Source: Bacteroidales bacterium
GTDB taxonomy: Bacteria; Bacteroidota; Bacteroidia; Bacteroidales; UBA932
DNA length: 33,592 nucleotides
Assembly: GCA_004556005.1 (NCBI GenBank)
Contig: SFJA01000015.1
Span: 1 to 33,592 of the forward strand
Direction: 5' to 3'
Numbering within the stretch: the stretch's first letter is position 1; each line of letters opens with the position of its first letter. A program made the translations under genes and the position numbers. Positions 6,726-14,915 of this stretch are shown here, one piece after another. Under the pieces are notes generated by a model. It saw only the letters and a program-made list of their open reading frames with translations. It ran no database searches and had not been told where the DNA came from.

Positions 6726-8468
6726 CTATGAAAGAAGCTCGTTAAGATTGTTGCGGTTCTGTTCAAATGCTTCGGATCCCCAGGCCGAGTAGTTCATCTG
6801 ACGCATCGCGTTGATGATCTGCTTGAAACGCTTGCGGCACTCCTCGTAGTCGTCGAACTGGAACTTGCGGTCGCAGACGTCAAGTATGAGGTTGAGCATA
6901 TATTTCTGACGTTCCATAGGGGTAACGGCATCGGTCTCGTCAAATGCGTCCTGCTGAAGGAAAGCGAAGTCAACGAGTTCTCCCTTCCAGAACGCCTCGT
7001 GGTAACTCATAGGAACACCGTCATCGCCGAGGATGTTGATCTGGTCGGCCATTTCACGGCCCCTGCGAACTATGTTCTTGGCTTTCAATACCTTTTCAAC
7101 CCATCCCTTCTCAACTTTTTCGTCAAGGTAGCTGATGATCTCGGGATACTCGAGATATTTGGAGTATGAATCGATAGGGTTTACTGCAGGGTAGCGTTTC
7201 TGGTCCGCGCGATTCTGCTCGAGGGCATAGAAACAACGCGCCGCCTTCTTGGTTCCTTCCGTTACAGGCTCCTTGAGGTTTCCTCCGGCAGGGGAGACGG
7301 TTCCGATGAAGGTTACCGCGCCGGTCTTGCCGTTGTTGAGCACAACCATTCCCGCACGCGAATAGAAGTTTGAAATGATGGCGGAAAGATCGACAGGGAA
7401 TGCATCCGCGCCAGGAAGTTCCTCCATACGGTTTGACATTTCCCTGAGGGCCTGTGCCCATCTTGATGTGGAGTCGGCAAGAAGCATGCATCTGTGACCC
7501 ATTGCGCGGTAGTATTCGCAAATGGTCATTGCAGTGTAAACCGAAGCCTCTCGGGCGGCAACAGGCATATTCGAGGTGTTGCAGATGATTACGGTACGCT
7601 CCATAAGCTTGCGTCCGGTATGAGGATCGACGAGTTCAGGATACTCGGTAAAGATTTCCACAACCTCGTTTGCGCGCTCTCCGCAGGCTGCCATCACCAC
7701 GATATCGGCTTCGCCCTGCTTTGCGATTGCGTGCTGGAGCACTGTCTTGCCGCATCCGAAAGGTCCCGGAATAAATCCCGTACCGCCCTCGGCGATAGGG
7801 TTGAAGGTATCGAACACCCTGACACCGGTCTCCATAATCTTCTGCGGACGTGGCTTTTCCTTGTAGCCCTTGATGGCAACCTTTACAGGCCATTTCTGCA
7901 CCATAGTCACTTCCACGTCGTTGCCGTGGCTGTCGGTGAGCACTGCGATGCAGTGGTCGATGTTGTATTTTCCGGCCTTTTCCACGCTCTTTACCGTGTA
8001 GTCTCCCTTGAACGAGAACGGTACCATAATCTTGTGGTCAAGCCAGCCTTCCTTCACGTTTCCCAGCCAGTCGGCGGCAGATACCTTGTCTCCCGCTTTT
8101 GCAAGAGGCTCGAAGTCCCAGAGGGTTTCGTGGTTGAGAGGGTCGGTGTATTCGCCTCTCTTGAGGAATACGCCATCCATTGTGGTGAGGTCGTTCTGCA
8201 GACCGTCATACACGCTGGACAACAGTCCCGGACCGAGAGTTGCCTCGAGCATCTTGCCGAGGAACTCTACGTTGTCTCCGTTCTTGAGCCCGCGTGTGCT
8301 CTCGAATACCTGCACGGAAGCCTTGTTTCCCGTGACTTTGATTACCTCAGCAAGGAGGTCCGTTCCGGCCAGGTTGATGTAGCAGAGTTCATTTTCCGCT
8401 ACAGGTCCGTTGACCTCGACTGTCACGAGGTTGGACACGATTCCTGTAACCTTTCCTGTACTTTTCAT
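6726..8468 (-). CDS. ntpA: V-type ATPase subunit A (catalytic)
   Basis: The 580-aa catalytic head subunit. An N-terminal beta-barrel (about 1-70) is followed by the A-type non-homologous insertion (about 110-190) and the nucleotide-binding domain. The Walker A loop is GPFGCGKT (residues 235-242), and the catalytic glutamate region ACGERANE places E264. Further hallmarks are LADSTSRWAQALREMS and GTVSPAGGNLKEPVT. The enzyme hydrolyses or makes ATP depending on ion gradients. It starts 2 bp downstream of the DUF2764 gene, so the two are probably translated together. Length matches relatives (about 580-595 aa). Confidence 0.97.
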   Translation of the reverse strand: MKSTGKVTGIVSNLVTVEVNGPVAENELCYINLAGTDLLAEVIKVTGNKASVQVFESTRGLKNGDNVEFLGKMLEATLGPGLLSSVYDGLQNDLTTMDGVFLKRGEYTDPLNHETLWDFEPLAKAGDKVSAADWLGNVKEGWLDHKIMVPFSFKGDYTVKSVEKAGKYNIDHCIAVLTDSHGNDVEVTMVQKWPVKVAIKGYKEKPRPQKIMETGVRVFDTFNPIAEGGTGFIPGPFGCGKTVLQHAIAKQGEADIVVMAACGERANEVVEIFTEYPELVDPHTGRKLMERTVIICNTSNMPVAAREASVYTAMTICEYYRAMGHRCMLLADSTSRWAQALREMSNRMEELPGADAFPVDLSAIISNFYSRAGMVVLNNGKTGAVTFIGTVSPAGGNLKEPVTEGTKKAARCFYALEQNRADQKRYPAVNPIDSYSKYLEYPEIISYLDEKVEKGWVEKVLKAKNIVRRGREMADQINILGDDGVPMSYHEAFWKGELVDFAFLQQDAFDETDAVTPMERQKYMLNLILDVCDRKFQFDDYEECRKRFKQIINAMRQMNYSAWGSEAFEQNRNNLNELLS

Positions 8469-8470
8469 AT

Positions 8471-9103
8471 TTATCTTGTTTTTCTTATTTCATCAACCAG
8501 TTTGCGGAACATCTCGCGGCCCGTCTGCGGGTCAAGCGCCGTCCATCTTTCGATAATCTTGAGCTTGACGACAAATCCGAGTATGCAGTCAAGTGAAAAG
8601 ACCTCCATACCCGTCAGCTCGTCAATCTTTTCCCAGCACAGATCGTCAAGATTCCTCTCCCTGCGCAGTATGTCGCTGTCGTGCAGTATGTTGCGTAACC
8701 TTTCCCCATCCTCGCAATCGCCGCCTTCCTCAGCGTCGGCAAGCACCAGGTCAAGACCGGGTTCCCTTCCGAGAGCCTCGTTGAGATAAGCTGTCTTGGC
8801 ATTGCGGAGGTCAAGGTCGAAACGGGAGAATCTTCTCAGAAACCGGCTCTTGCAGCCCAGGGCCTCGCGGTAGTACTGCTCCCCGGGACCTTCCTCGGTG
8901 TAAGAAGCCAGGAGCAGGTCGAGCAGTTTCCTGTCAGCCGCCTTGAGGGACTGCCTTATCTCCCCGATCAGTTCGTCCGCCTGCTGAGGCGTGATGCTGC
9001 GGTTGTCCGGCGTCAGCGCAGGCAGCGAGGCTATGACATATTCATAATTGTCATAGTCAGGCACATAGCTGCTGTTCTGCCAAATGCTGTCGTTGTACTC
9101 CAT
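8471..9103 (-). CDS. DUF2764 family protein of V-ATPase operons
   Basis: A 210-aa soluble protein without signal or membrane segments. It begins with a YEYVIASLPALTP block and has a central RFDLDLRNAKTAYLN motif, an ERNLDDLCWEKIDEL block and a C-terminal DCILGFVVKLKIIERW segment. These agree with DUF2764, which occupies the same place between E and A in spirochaete and chlamydial V-ATPase operons. Because no gene for subunit C is present, I infer that it takes the place of the C/d subunit that links the D shaft to the K ring; the helical, charged composition and terminal RW..LD pattern are compatible, but homology is not shown here. It follows ntpE after 9 bp and precedes ntpA by 2 bp. Confidence 0.85.
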   Translation of the reverse strand: MEYNDSIWQNSSYVPDYDNYEYVIASLPALTPDNRSITPQQADELIGEIRQSLKAADRKLLDLLLASYTEEGPGEQYYREALGCKSRFLRRFSRFDLDLRNAKTAYLNEALGREPGLDLVLADAEEGGDCEDGERLRNILHDSDILRRERNLDDLCWEKIDELTGMEVFSLDCILGFVVKLKIIERWTALDPQTGREMFRKLVDEIRKTR

Positions 9104-9112
9104 AAGTACCCG

Positions 9113-9718
9113 CTATCCGAAAAGGATCTTTTTGGTTACAGGACGCAGATACTCGGAAATGAGTTTGCGGAAGGTGTCCTCGGTCAGACTGACGAAATAG
9201 CTGCCGTCCTTTGGTCCGATGGTAAATCCGCCCTCGATTTTCTTGGAAAATCCGGCCTCGATGCCTTTTCCGATCTTTGAGGCAAGCTCCTTCTTTGCCC
9301 ACGGCTCAAGTTCCTTGCGAAGTTTTTCCGGCATTACCAGGGCGATATCCACGCTTTCGGTAGCGCTGAACTTTTCTGCCACGGCACTGATAATCTGCTT
9401 GAGGAAGTCTGTATCGCCGAGTGCCTTGTCCACGCCTTCGTTGCAGATGCATCCGGTAAGGATGTTCTCGATATCCTTCCTGGTTGCCTGCAGGCACTGT
9501 TCGGCTGCCATCTTGAGGTCTGAGCGTACCTTCGACTGAAGGTCTGCGGCCTGCTTTTCGGCTTCTGCCTTGATTGCTTCAGCCTCGGCCTTGGCCTTTG
9601 CTACTATCTCATCGGCCTGCTTTCCGGCCTCTTCGAGAATGCGGGCTCCTTCTTCTTTGCCCTTGGAGAGTCCTTCGCTGTAAAGTCTCTCCGTGAGTTC
9701 CTGTAATTTGTTTGACAT
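9113..9718 (-). CDS. ntpE: V-type ATPase subunit E (peripheral stalk)
   Basis: The 201-aa peripheral stalk subunit is the first gene of the operon. The N-terminal half (about 8-85) is an uninterrupted Ala/Glu/Lys-rich helix (SKGKEEGARILEEAGKQADE) typical of stator stalks. The C-terminal half is a compact domain with KKIEGGFTIGPKDGSYFVSL, the E-family signature. The start is set at 9718 (MSNKLQELTERL): an upstream in-frame extension to 9910 reads non-family sequence and would overlap the promoter at 9762-9793 and the terminator of the preceding operon. There is no separate G/H subunit gene in the operon. Confidence 0.92.
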   Translation of the reverse strand: MSNKLQELTERLYSEGLSKGKEEGARILEEAGKQADEIVAKAKAEAEAIKAEAEKQAADLQSKVRSDLKMAAEQCLQATRKDIENILTGCICNEGVDKALGDTDFLKQIISAVAEKFSATESVDIALVMPEKLRKELEPWAKKELASKIGKGIEAGFSKKIEGGFTIGPKDGSYFVSLTEDTFRKLISEYLRPVTKKILFG

Positions 9719-9761
9719 ATCGTCGAATATGGTTTTTATGTTATTGGCTATTTGTAATCTA

Positions 9762-9793
9762 CAAATGTAAGCATTCATATTGTAATTTACAAA
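9762..9793 (-). promoter_or_regulatory. Promoter of the V-ATPase operon
   Basis: On the minus strand a TTTG (9790-9793) is followed after 20 nt by TACATTTG (9762-9769), matching the Bacteroidetes -33 TTTG / -7 TAnnTTTG pattern. The ntpE start (9718) lies about 43 nt downstream of the -7 element. The -33 box sits within the T-rich tail of the upstream terminator. Confidence 0.7.
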
Positions 9794-9853
9794 ACGAAAG
9801 CCCACATCTTTCCTGCATATTCTGTGCCTTGGCCAGAAGAGGAAAGATGCGGG
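9789..9853 (-). terminator. Intrinsic terminator of the fab-mmd operon
   Basis: On the minus strand CATCTTTCC pairs with GGAAAGATG (9841-9849 with 9805-9813). It is extended past one mismatch by a further CCC/GGG (9801-9803 with 9851-9853). An inner TTCTG/CAGAA stem lies within the loop. The hairpin is followed by CTTTCGTTTTG. It lies 22 bp after the mmdB stop and directly abuts the V-ATPase promoter. Confidence 0.8.
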
Positions 9854-9875
9854 TATTGTGCAGCCTTGTGCCGGT

Positions 9876-11036
9876 TTATGACAAGAATCCCAGCAGTATG
9901 CCGGCTGCAACTGCGGAACCTATCACGCCGGCTACATTCGGAGCCATGGCGTGCATAAGCAGGTGGTTGTCCGGATCATACTGGAGACCGACCGTTTCCG
10001 ACACCCTTGCCGCATCAGGAACGGCAGAGACTCCGGCATTTCCGATTAGCGGGTTTATCTTGCGTCCTTCCTTGAGGAAGATGTTCATAAACTTGACAAA
10101 CAGCACTCCGCAGAATGTCGCGATGATGAATGAGACAAATCCGAGGCCGAAAATAAGGATGGACTTTGGACTCAGGAATACGTCCGCCTGTGTCGAGGCG
10201 CCGACGGTAAGCCCGATCAGAGTAGTCATTACGTCAATAAGCGGTCCGCTTGCCGTCTGTGCAAGCCTTCGGGTTACTCCGGACTCCTTGAGCAGGTTTC
10301 CGAAGAACAACATACCGAGAAGAGGCAGTCCGCTCGGAACTATGAAAGCGGTGCAGATGAATCCTACGATCGGGAAGATGATCTTTTCCTTCTGGCTCAC
10401 CTTGCGCAGCGGAGCCATCCTTATACACCTTTCCTTCTTGCTGGTCAACAGCAACATAATCGGTTTTTGTATGACCGGAACCAGAGCCATGTACGAGTAT
10501 GCTGAAATTGCAATCGCACCCATAAGGTCAGGAGCAAGTCTTGAACTCAGGAATATGGCTGTAGGACCGTCCGCACCACCGATAATGCCTATCGCACCGG
10601 CTTCGGCAGGTGTAAAGCCCAGGTGCAGCGCAAGCATATAGGCTCCGAAGATTCCTATCTGTGCCGCGGCGCCTATCAGAACCAGCCTGGGTTGCGAAAT
10701 CAGGGCTGAAAAGTCAGTCATGGCTCCTATCCCGAGGAATATCAGAGGAGGGTACCATCCCTTCTGCACTCCCTGGTAAAGAATGTTCATCACGGAACCT
10801 TCCTCGTATATGCCCACATTGAGACCCATTCCCGTTTCCGGGTCGAAGAACAGCGGGATGTTACCGACTATGATGCCGAATCCTATCGGCACGAGCAGCA
10901 GGGGCTCCCACTTCTTGACTATGCCCAAGGTGATGAATATCAGTCCGATACATATCATTACCAAGTGCTGCCAGGTGCAGTTGGCAAAGCCTGTAAACTG
11001 CCAGAATTGCTGCAGGCTGTCAATGATGTTTCCCAT
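9876..11036 (-). CDS. mmdB: Na+-translocating decarboxylase beta subunit (MmdB/OadB family)
   Basis: A 386-aa polytopic membrane protein that carries out decarboxylation of carboxybiotin coupled to Na+ export. The family hallmark GIIGGADGPTAIF gives the essential Asp at 156. SAYSYMALVP (residues 178-187) and GNAGVSAVPDAARV (from 332, with N333 and S337) are the other two Na+/proton-path regions. The length is typical of OadB/MmdB/GcdB. The start overlaps the BCCP stop by one base (TAATG). The acyl-CoA-type carboxyltransferase upstream makes methylmalonyl-CoA the most likely substrate. It is the last gene of its operon, followed by the terminator at 9789-9853. Confidence 0.95.
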   Translation of the reverse strand: MGNIIDSLQQFWQFTGFANCTWQHLVMICIGLIFITLGIVKKWEPLLLVPIGFGIIVGNIPLFFDPETGMGLNVGIYEEGSVMNILYQGVQKGWYPPLIFLGIGAMTDFSALISQPRLVLIGAAAQIGIFGAYMLALHLGFTPAEAGAIGIIGGADGPTAIFLSSRLAPDLMGAIAISAYSYMALVPVIQKPIMLLLTSKKERCIRMAPLRKVSQKEKIIFPIVGFICTAFIVPSGLPLLGMLFFGNLLKESGVTRRLAQTASGPLIDVMTTLIGLTVGASTQADVFLSPKSILIFGLGFVSFIIATFCGVLFVKFMNIFLKEGRKINPLIGNAGVSAVPDAARVSETVGLQYDPDNHLLMHAMAPNVAGVIGSAVAAGILLGFLS

Positions 11037-11482
11037 TACTCGATGCTGATTATGCTGGCACCTTCAAGTACAGAGTCACCCTTTGATACGTGAATTGCTG
11101 TGACGGTCCCGTCCTTGGATGCAAGTATGTCGTTTTCCATCTTCATAGCCTCTACAACCGCCACCTTCTGTCCGCGCTGTACCTTGTCGCCAACCTTTAC
11201 GCCAACTGAAAGGATTACGCCAGGCAGGGGACTGGTGATGTTTCTGCAAGAATTGGCCCCTGAAGGGGATGCAGCGGTGACGTGGCTGGTCTGCACCTCG
11301 CGTACCGGAGAATTCTTCCTTGCCGGCCGCGGTTTTTCGATGTCAATCGACTGGTGTGCGCTTTCCTCTATTTCGACGTCATATCTCACGCCGTTGACGG
11401 ATACGTTGGCTAAGTTGCCCTGGATTCCGTTGATTGCGACAACATAATCCTTGCCGCCTATGGTGAATTTGTATTCTTTCAT
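11036..11482 (-). CDS. mmdC: Biotin carboxyl carrier protein of the decarboxylase
   Basis: A 148-aa biotinyl-domain protein that moves the carboxyl group from the carboxyltransferase to the membrane beta subunit. The C-terminal biotinyl domain (about 82-148) contains VEAMKMEND with the biotin-accepting Lys114. It is preceded by a Pro/Ala/Ser-rich flexible linker (about 50-80) and an N-terminal domain (1-45), KFTIGGKDYVVAING, resembling those of other decarboxylase-linked carriers. The start overlaps the stop of the small OadG-like gene by 4 bp (ATGA). Confidence 0.94.
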   Translation of the reverse strand: MKEYKFTIGGKDYVVAINGIQGNLANVSVNGVRYDVEIEESAHQSIDIEKPRPARKNSPVREVQTSHVTAASPSGANSCRNITSPLPGVILSVGVKVGDKVQRGQKVAVVEAMKMENDILASKDGTVTAIHVSKGDSVLEGASIISIE

Positions 11483-11784
11483 AATCTCCTGTCCTTGAAG
11501 TCAATGCAGCTCCAGGAACTCTTTTCGTCCCTGATGGTTATAGTCCCGCTTTCCCTGTCGTGCGCGTATTCGGCAAGATACAGGTTCAGCGCCATCGCTA
11601 TCGCCGCCGCTTCGGCCCCCGAACTGTCCACGGGGCTTTCCGGCGGAGCGGCCCGGCGCGCCATCGCCCGTGTGCTGAGCTTGCCTATGAGACTGTAAAT
11701 CAGATAGAGCAGCACGAGGGCGGAAAATACTACCAAAACGCTGATGAGCGAAAGCATCCAGCCGTGTGGGTCAAGTGTCTCCAT
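11479..11784 (-). CDS. mmdD: OadG-like small membrane subunit of the decarboxylase
   Basis: A 101-aa protein with a single N-terminal membrane helix (about 11-35; LISVLVVFSALVLLYLIYSL) and a soluble C-terminal part. In the Na+-pumping decarboxylases the gamma/delta subunit holds the complex together. Position between the carboxyltransferase and the biotin carrier, size and topology support the call; primary sequence is poorly conserved in this family. It begins 3 bp after mmdA. The tail (GTITIRDEKSSWSCIDFKDRR) is compatible with Bacteroidetes members of this group. Confidence 0.82.
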   Translation of the reverse strand: METLDPHGWMLSLISVLVVFSALVLLYLIYSLIGKLSTRAMARRAAPPESPVDSSGAEAAAIAMALNLYLAEYAHDRESGTITIRDEKSSWSCIDFKDRRL

Positions 11785-11787
11785 AAG

Positions 11788-13350
11788 CTATAGCGGTATG
11801 TTTCCGTGCTTTCTGTCCGGCAACTCCGGACGCTTGTTCTCCAGTGCAATCAGCGCCCTGATTATGCGGAACCTGGTGTTGCGCGGCTCGATAACGTCTT
11901 CGATATAACCCTTCTGCGCCGCCTGGTAAGGATTGCAGAACAGGTCGTCGTACTCCTTCTTCCTCGCCTCCTTGAGCTCCGCAAGCTTGTCGGGGTCCGT
12001 TTCGGATTTGAATTCTTTCCCAAACAGTATGCCCACGGCGCCATCAGCTCCCATCACCGCTATGTTGGCGGATGGCCAGGCGTAGTTGATGTCGCCTCGC
12101 AACTGCTTGCAGCTCATTACTATATGCGCTCCGCCGTAGCTCTTGCGCAGGGTAACGGTGACTTTTGGAACAGTCGCCTCTCCGTATGCGTAAAGCAGTT
12201 TGGCTCCGTTGGAAATGATGCCGGCGTATTCCTGCTGGGTGCCCGGGAGGAAGCCCGGAACGTCAACAAGGGTCACGAGCGGAATGCCGAACGCATCGCA
12301 GAACCTCACGAAGCGTGCAGCCTTGCGGCTTGCGTTGATGTCGAGCACGCCCGCTCCCGACATAGGCTGGTTGGCAACAATTCCGACGCTGCGCCCGCCC
12401 ATGTGGGCAAATCCCACTATGATATTGCGCGCAAATTCGCGGTGAATCTCAAGGAACTGGCCGTCGTCAACTATGCTGAAAATGACCTCATACATATCGT
12501 ACGGCTTGTTCGGGTTGTCCGGGATGATCTCGTTGAGGGCATCGTCCGAGCGTCCGAAAGGGTCTTCGGTAGGCTTGAGAGGCGCCCTGTCCCTATTGTT
12601 CTGCGGCAAAAAGCCCAGAAGCGCCCTGATGATGCCAATCGCGTCCTTCTCGTCCTCGGCGGCAAAATGCGCCACTCCCGACTTTCCTGCGTGCACGTCC
12701 GCGCCTCCCAGAGTCTCCTGGTCCACCACCTCGCCAGTCACGCTCTTGACTACGGCAGGACCGGTCAGGAACATATAGCTCGAATCCCTCACCATAATGG
12801 TAAAGTCCGTCAGTGCGGGCGAATACACCGCTCCGCCGGCGCAAGGTCCCATAATCGCGCTAATCTGCGGAATCACGCCGGAAGAAAGGATGTTGCGCTC
12901 GAAGATTTCGCCATATCCGGCAAGCGCGTCAATGCCTTCCTGGATGCGTGCGCCGCCAGAGTCGTTGAGCCCTATCACCGGAGCGCCGTAGCGCATCGCC
13001 ATATCCTGCACCTTGCAGATCTTTGCGCCCATGGTCTTGGACAGCGAACCTCCGTTGACCGTAAAGTCCTGGGCAAAGACATAGACTATCCGGCCGTCTA
13101 TCGTTCCGCGACCGCACACCACGCCGTCTCCGTCCGGGTGACTCTTGTCCATCCCGAAGTCCGTGCAGTGATGGTGGACGAACATGTCGAATTCTTCAAA
13201 ACTGCCTTCGTCCAGAAGCAGGGTGAGCCGCTCGCGAGCGGTCAGCTTGCCCTTGGCGTGCTGGTCCTCGATGCGCTTCCGGCCTCCACCCAGCCTTGCC
13301 GAACTCCTGCGCTCGACAAGATCCTTGATTTTTTCCTGCTGTATGCTCAT
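11788..13350 (-). CDS. mmdA: Methylmalonyl-CoA decarboxylase carboxyltransferase subunit
   Basis: A 520-aa acyl-CoA carboxyltransferase with two crotonase-fold halves. It transfers CO2 from methylmalonyl-CoA to biotin, the first step of the Na+-pumping decarboxylase used in succinate-to-propionate metabolism. Visible blocks are ERLTLLLDEGSFEE, NDSGGARIQEG, the oxyanion segment GPCAGGAVYSPAL, GAGVLDINASRKAARF, DVPGFLPGTQQE and RKSYGGAHIVM. It could in principle be the beta subunit of propionyl-CoA carboxylase, but no biotin carboxylase gene is present and OadG/BCCP/OadB-type genes follow, so decarboxylation is preferred. It starts 5 bp after fabI. Confidence 0.93.
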   Translation of the reverse strand: MSIQQEKIKDLVERRSSARLGGGRKRIEDQHAKGKLTARERLTLLLDEGSFEEFDMFVHHHCTDFGMDKSHPDGDGVVCGRGTIDGRIVYVFAQDFTVNGGSLSKTMGAKICKVQDMAMRYGAPVIGLNDSGGARIQEGIDALAGYGEIFERNILSSGVIPQISAIMGPCAGGAVYSPALTDFTIMVRDSSYMFLTGPAVVKSVTGEVVDQETLGGADVHAGKSGVAHFAAEDEKDAIGIIRALLGFLPQNNRDRAPLKPTEDPFGRSDDALNEIIPDNPNKPYDMYEVIFSIVDDGQFLEIHREFARNIIVGFAHMGGRSVGIVANQPMSGAGVLDINASRKAARFVRFCDAFGIPLVTLVDVPGFLPGTQQEYAGIISNGAKLLYAYGEATVPKVTVTLRKSYGGAHIVMSCKQLRGDINYAWPSANIAVMGADGAVGILFGKEFKSETDPDKLAELKEARKKEYDDLFCNPYQAAQKGYIEDVIEPRNTRFRIIRALIALENKRPELPDRKHGNIPL

Positions 13351-13355
13351 CTTGT

Positions 13356-14153
13356 TTATTCTTCAGTGCAGAAAGGAAGGATTGCAGAGAATCCTCCGTC
13401 ATTGTACAGGTTCTGCATCGTAACCTTCCTCGTGTAGTCGGAAAACAACATGGTGATATAGTCGGCGCAATCCTCCGCGTCAGCATTGCCTATAGGCGAA
13501 ATCTTGTCGGTAAATTCGAGCATCCTGGACATTCCGGCAATTCCGGAACCTGCCGTCGTGGCGGTAGGGGACTGCGATATGGTGTTGACCCTGACCTTCC
13601 TCTCGCGGCCCATAATCAGACCGAAATTCCTCGTAACTGACTGGAGCATAGCCTTGGCGTCAGCCATGTCGCCGTATCCTAACATGGCCCTGTCACCTGC
13701 AATGTAGGTCAGAGCCACGATGGAACCTCCCTCGTTGACAGCGTCCTTCTTGTACAGGGTCTGCAGCAGTTTGTGGAATGATAGCGCCGAAATGTCCAGC
13801 GTCTTGAAGAAAAAGTCATAGTTCACGTCGGTATAAGGCTTTCCTTTCCTGATGTTAGGCGACATTCCGACTGCGTGGAGGACGAAGTCAAATTTGCCCC
13901 CGAAATGCTCCATTGCCTTGTCGGTGAGGTTTTCCAGATCGGCAACCGAGGTGGCGTCAGCTTCGATGAGAGGAGCGTTGCACTGCTGTGCGAGTTCCTT
14001 GATCGTTCCGAGACGCACGGCCATGGCCGTATTGGTCAATACTATTTCCGCACCCTCCTCGACGGCCTTAACTGCCGCTTTCCAGGCTATGGACTGTTCG
14101 TTCAATGCACCGAAAATGATGCCTTTCTTTCCTTTGAGTATGTTATGTGACAT
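13356..14153 (-). CDS. fabI: Enoyl-[acyl-carrier-protein] reductase (FabI)
   Basis: A 265-aa NAD(P)H-dependent reductase for the last step of fatty-acid elongation. The short-chain dehydrogenase fold has the FabI-type N-terminus GIIFGALNEQSIAWKAA. The catalytic residues are Y160 and K167 (Y-x6-K in YGDMADAKA), with the upstream Tyr150 in ALTYIAGDRA. Spacing equals that of E. coli FabI (Y146, Y156, K163). It follows fabG by 12 bp and precedes mmdA by 5 bp. Sensitivity to FabI inhibitors cannot be judged from this sequence. Confidence 0.95.
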   Translation of the reverse strand: MSHNILKGKKGIIFGALNEQSIAWKAAVKAVEEGAEIVLTNTAMAVRLGTIKELAQQCNAPLIEADATSVADLENLTDKAMEHFGGKFDFVLHAVGMSPNIRKGKPYTDVNYDFFFKTLDISALSFHKLLQTLYKKDAVNEGGSIVALTYIAGDRAMLGYGDMADAKAMLQSVTRNFGLIMGRERKVRVNTISQSPTATTAGSGIAGMSRMLEFTDKISPIGNADAEDCADYITMLFSDYTRKVTMQNLYNDGGFSAILPFCTEE

Positions 14154-14165
14154 AATTCTTACAAT

Positions 14166-14912
14166 TTAACCTTTCATACAACCGTTGCAGCCTATGACCT
14201 CTCCGGAAACATAGCTCGAGAGCCCGCTTGCAAGGAAAAGCGCCACGCCGGCAACTTCTTCCGTCCTTCCCGGTCTCTTGAGAGCGATGTCCGCCAAGAG
14301 TGCCTTGATTGCCTCTTCCGGAAGCTCTCTGGTCATATCCGAATCGATGAGTCCGGGCGCAATGCAGTTCGCCCTTATCCCTCTGGCTCCCAATTCCTTG
14401 GCCAGAGACTTGGTAAATCCTATGATGCCGGCCTTTGATGCGGCGTAGTTGCTCTGCCCCTTGTTGCCGTTTATTCCGACAACGGATGACAGGTTGATAA
14501 TCGATCCGCTCCTCGCGCCAATCATTGCCGGGCTTGCCGCCCTGCACATGTTAAATACGCTCTTCAGATTGGTATCCAGCACCTTGTCCCAGTTTTCCTC
14601 GCTCATCCTCATAAGCAGGGAGTCACGGGTGACTCCGGCGTTGTTGACAAGTATGTCTATGCGGCCAAATGCCTCCAGAACGTCGGAAACAAGCCTGGCT
14701 GCAGCTTCGGTATCGGCAACGTCTGCCTGAAAGCTGAGCACCCTGTGTCCGAATCTCTCCAACTCGGCGGCAGTCTCCCCGGCCGCACATGTGTTGGATA
14801 CATATGCAAATGCCACGTCGGCACCTTCTTCCGCGAACCTTAGCGCAATGGCCTTTCCGATTCCGCGGCTGCCCCCGGTGATGAGGGCGGTCTTTCCGTC
14901 AAGCAGTCCCAT
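14166..14912 (-). CDS. fabG: 3-oxoacyl-[acyl-carrier-protein] reductase (FabG)
   Basis: A 248-aa short-chain dehydrogenase that reduces beta-ketoacyl-ACP with NADPH. The nucleotide-binding motif is TGGSRGIGKA (12-21), followed by NNAGVTRD (90-97). The catalytic set is S143 in NLSSVVG, Y156 and K160 in YAASK. The C-terminal segment ends EVIGCNGCMKG. Relatives usually read xVDGGM here, so the Asn-Gly-Cys variant is mildly unusual. It follows fabZ after 3 bp. Confidence 0.94.
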   Translation of the reverse strand: MGLLDGKTALITGGSRGIGKAIALRFAEEGADVAFAYVSNTCAAGETAAELERFGHRVLSFQADVADTEAAARLVSDVLEAFGRIDILVNNAGVTRDSLLMRMSEENWDKVLDTNLKSVFNMCRAASPAMIGARSGSIINLSSVVGINGNKGQSNYAASKAGIIGFTKSLAKELGARGIRANCIAPGLIDSDMTRELPEEAIKALLADIALKRPGRTEEVAGVALFLASGLSSYVSGEVIGCNGCMKG

Positions 14913-14915
14913 ATA

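Noticed and set aside
9719..9910. N-terminal extension of subunit E to 9910
   Set aside because: It would translate through the upstream terminator and the promoter, and subunit E proteins start near MSNKLQEL.
11788..13350. Propionyl-CoA carboxylase beta subunit
   Set aside because: No biotin carboxylase gene is present and the following OadG-like, BCCP and OadB-type genes fit a Na+-pumping decarboxylase.
11806..13437. Long open frame (over 500 codons) on the plus strand opposite mmdA and the end of fabI
   Set aside because: It is the mirror of a biased coding strand; the minus-strand frame has clear carboxyltransferase motifs, while the plus frame has no family character. The same applies to long antisense frames at 7494-8789, 16707-17855 and 24221-25213.
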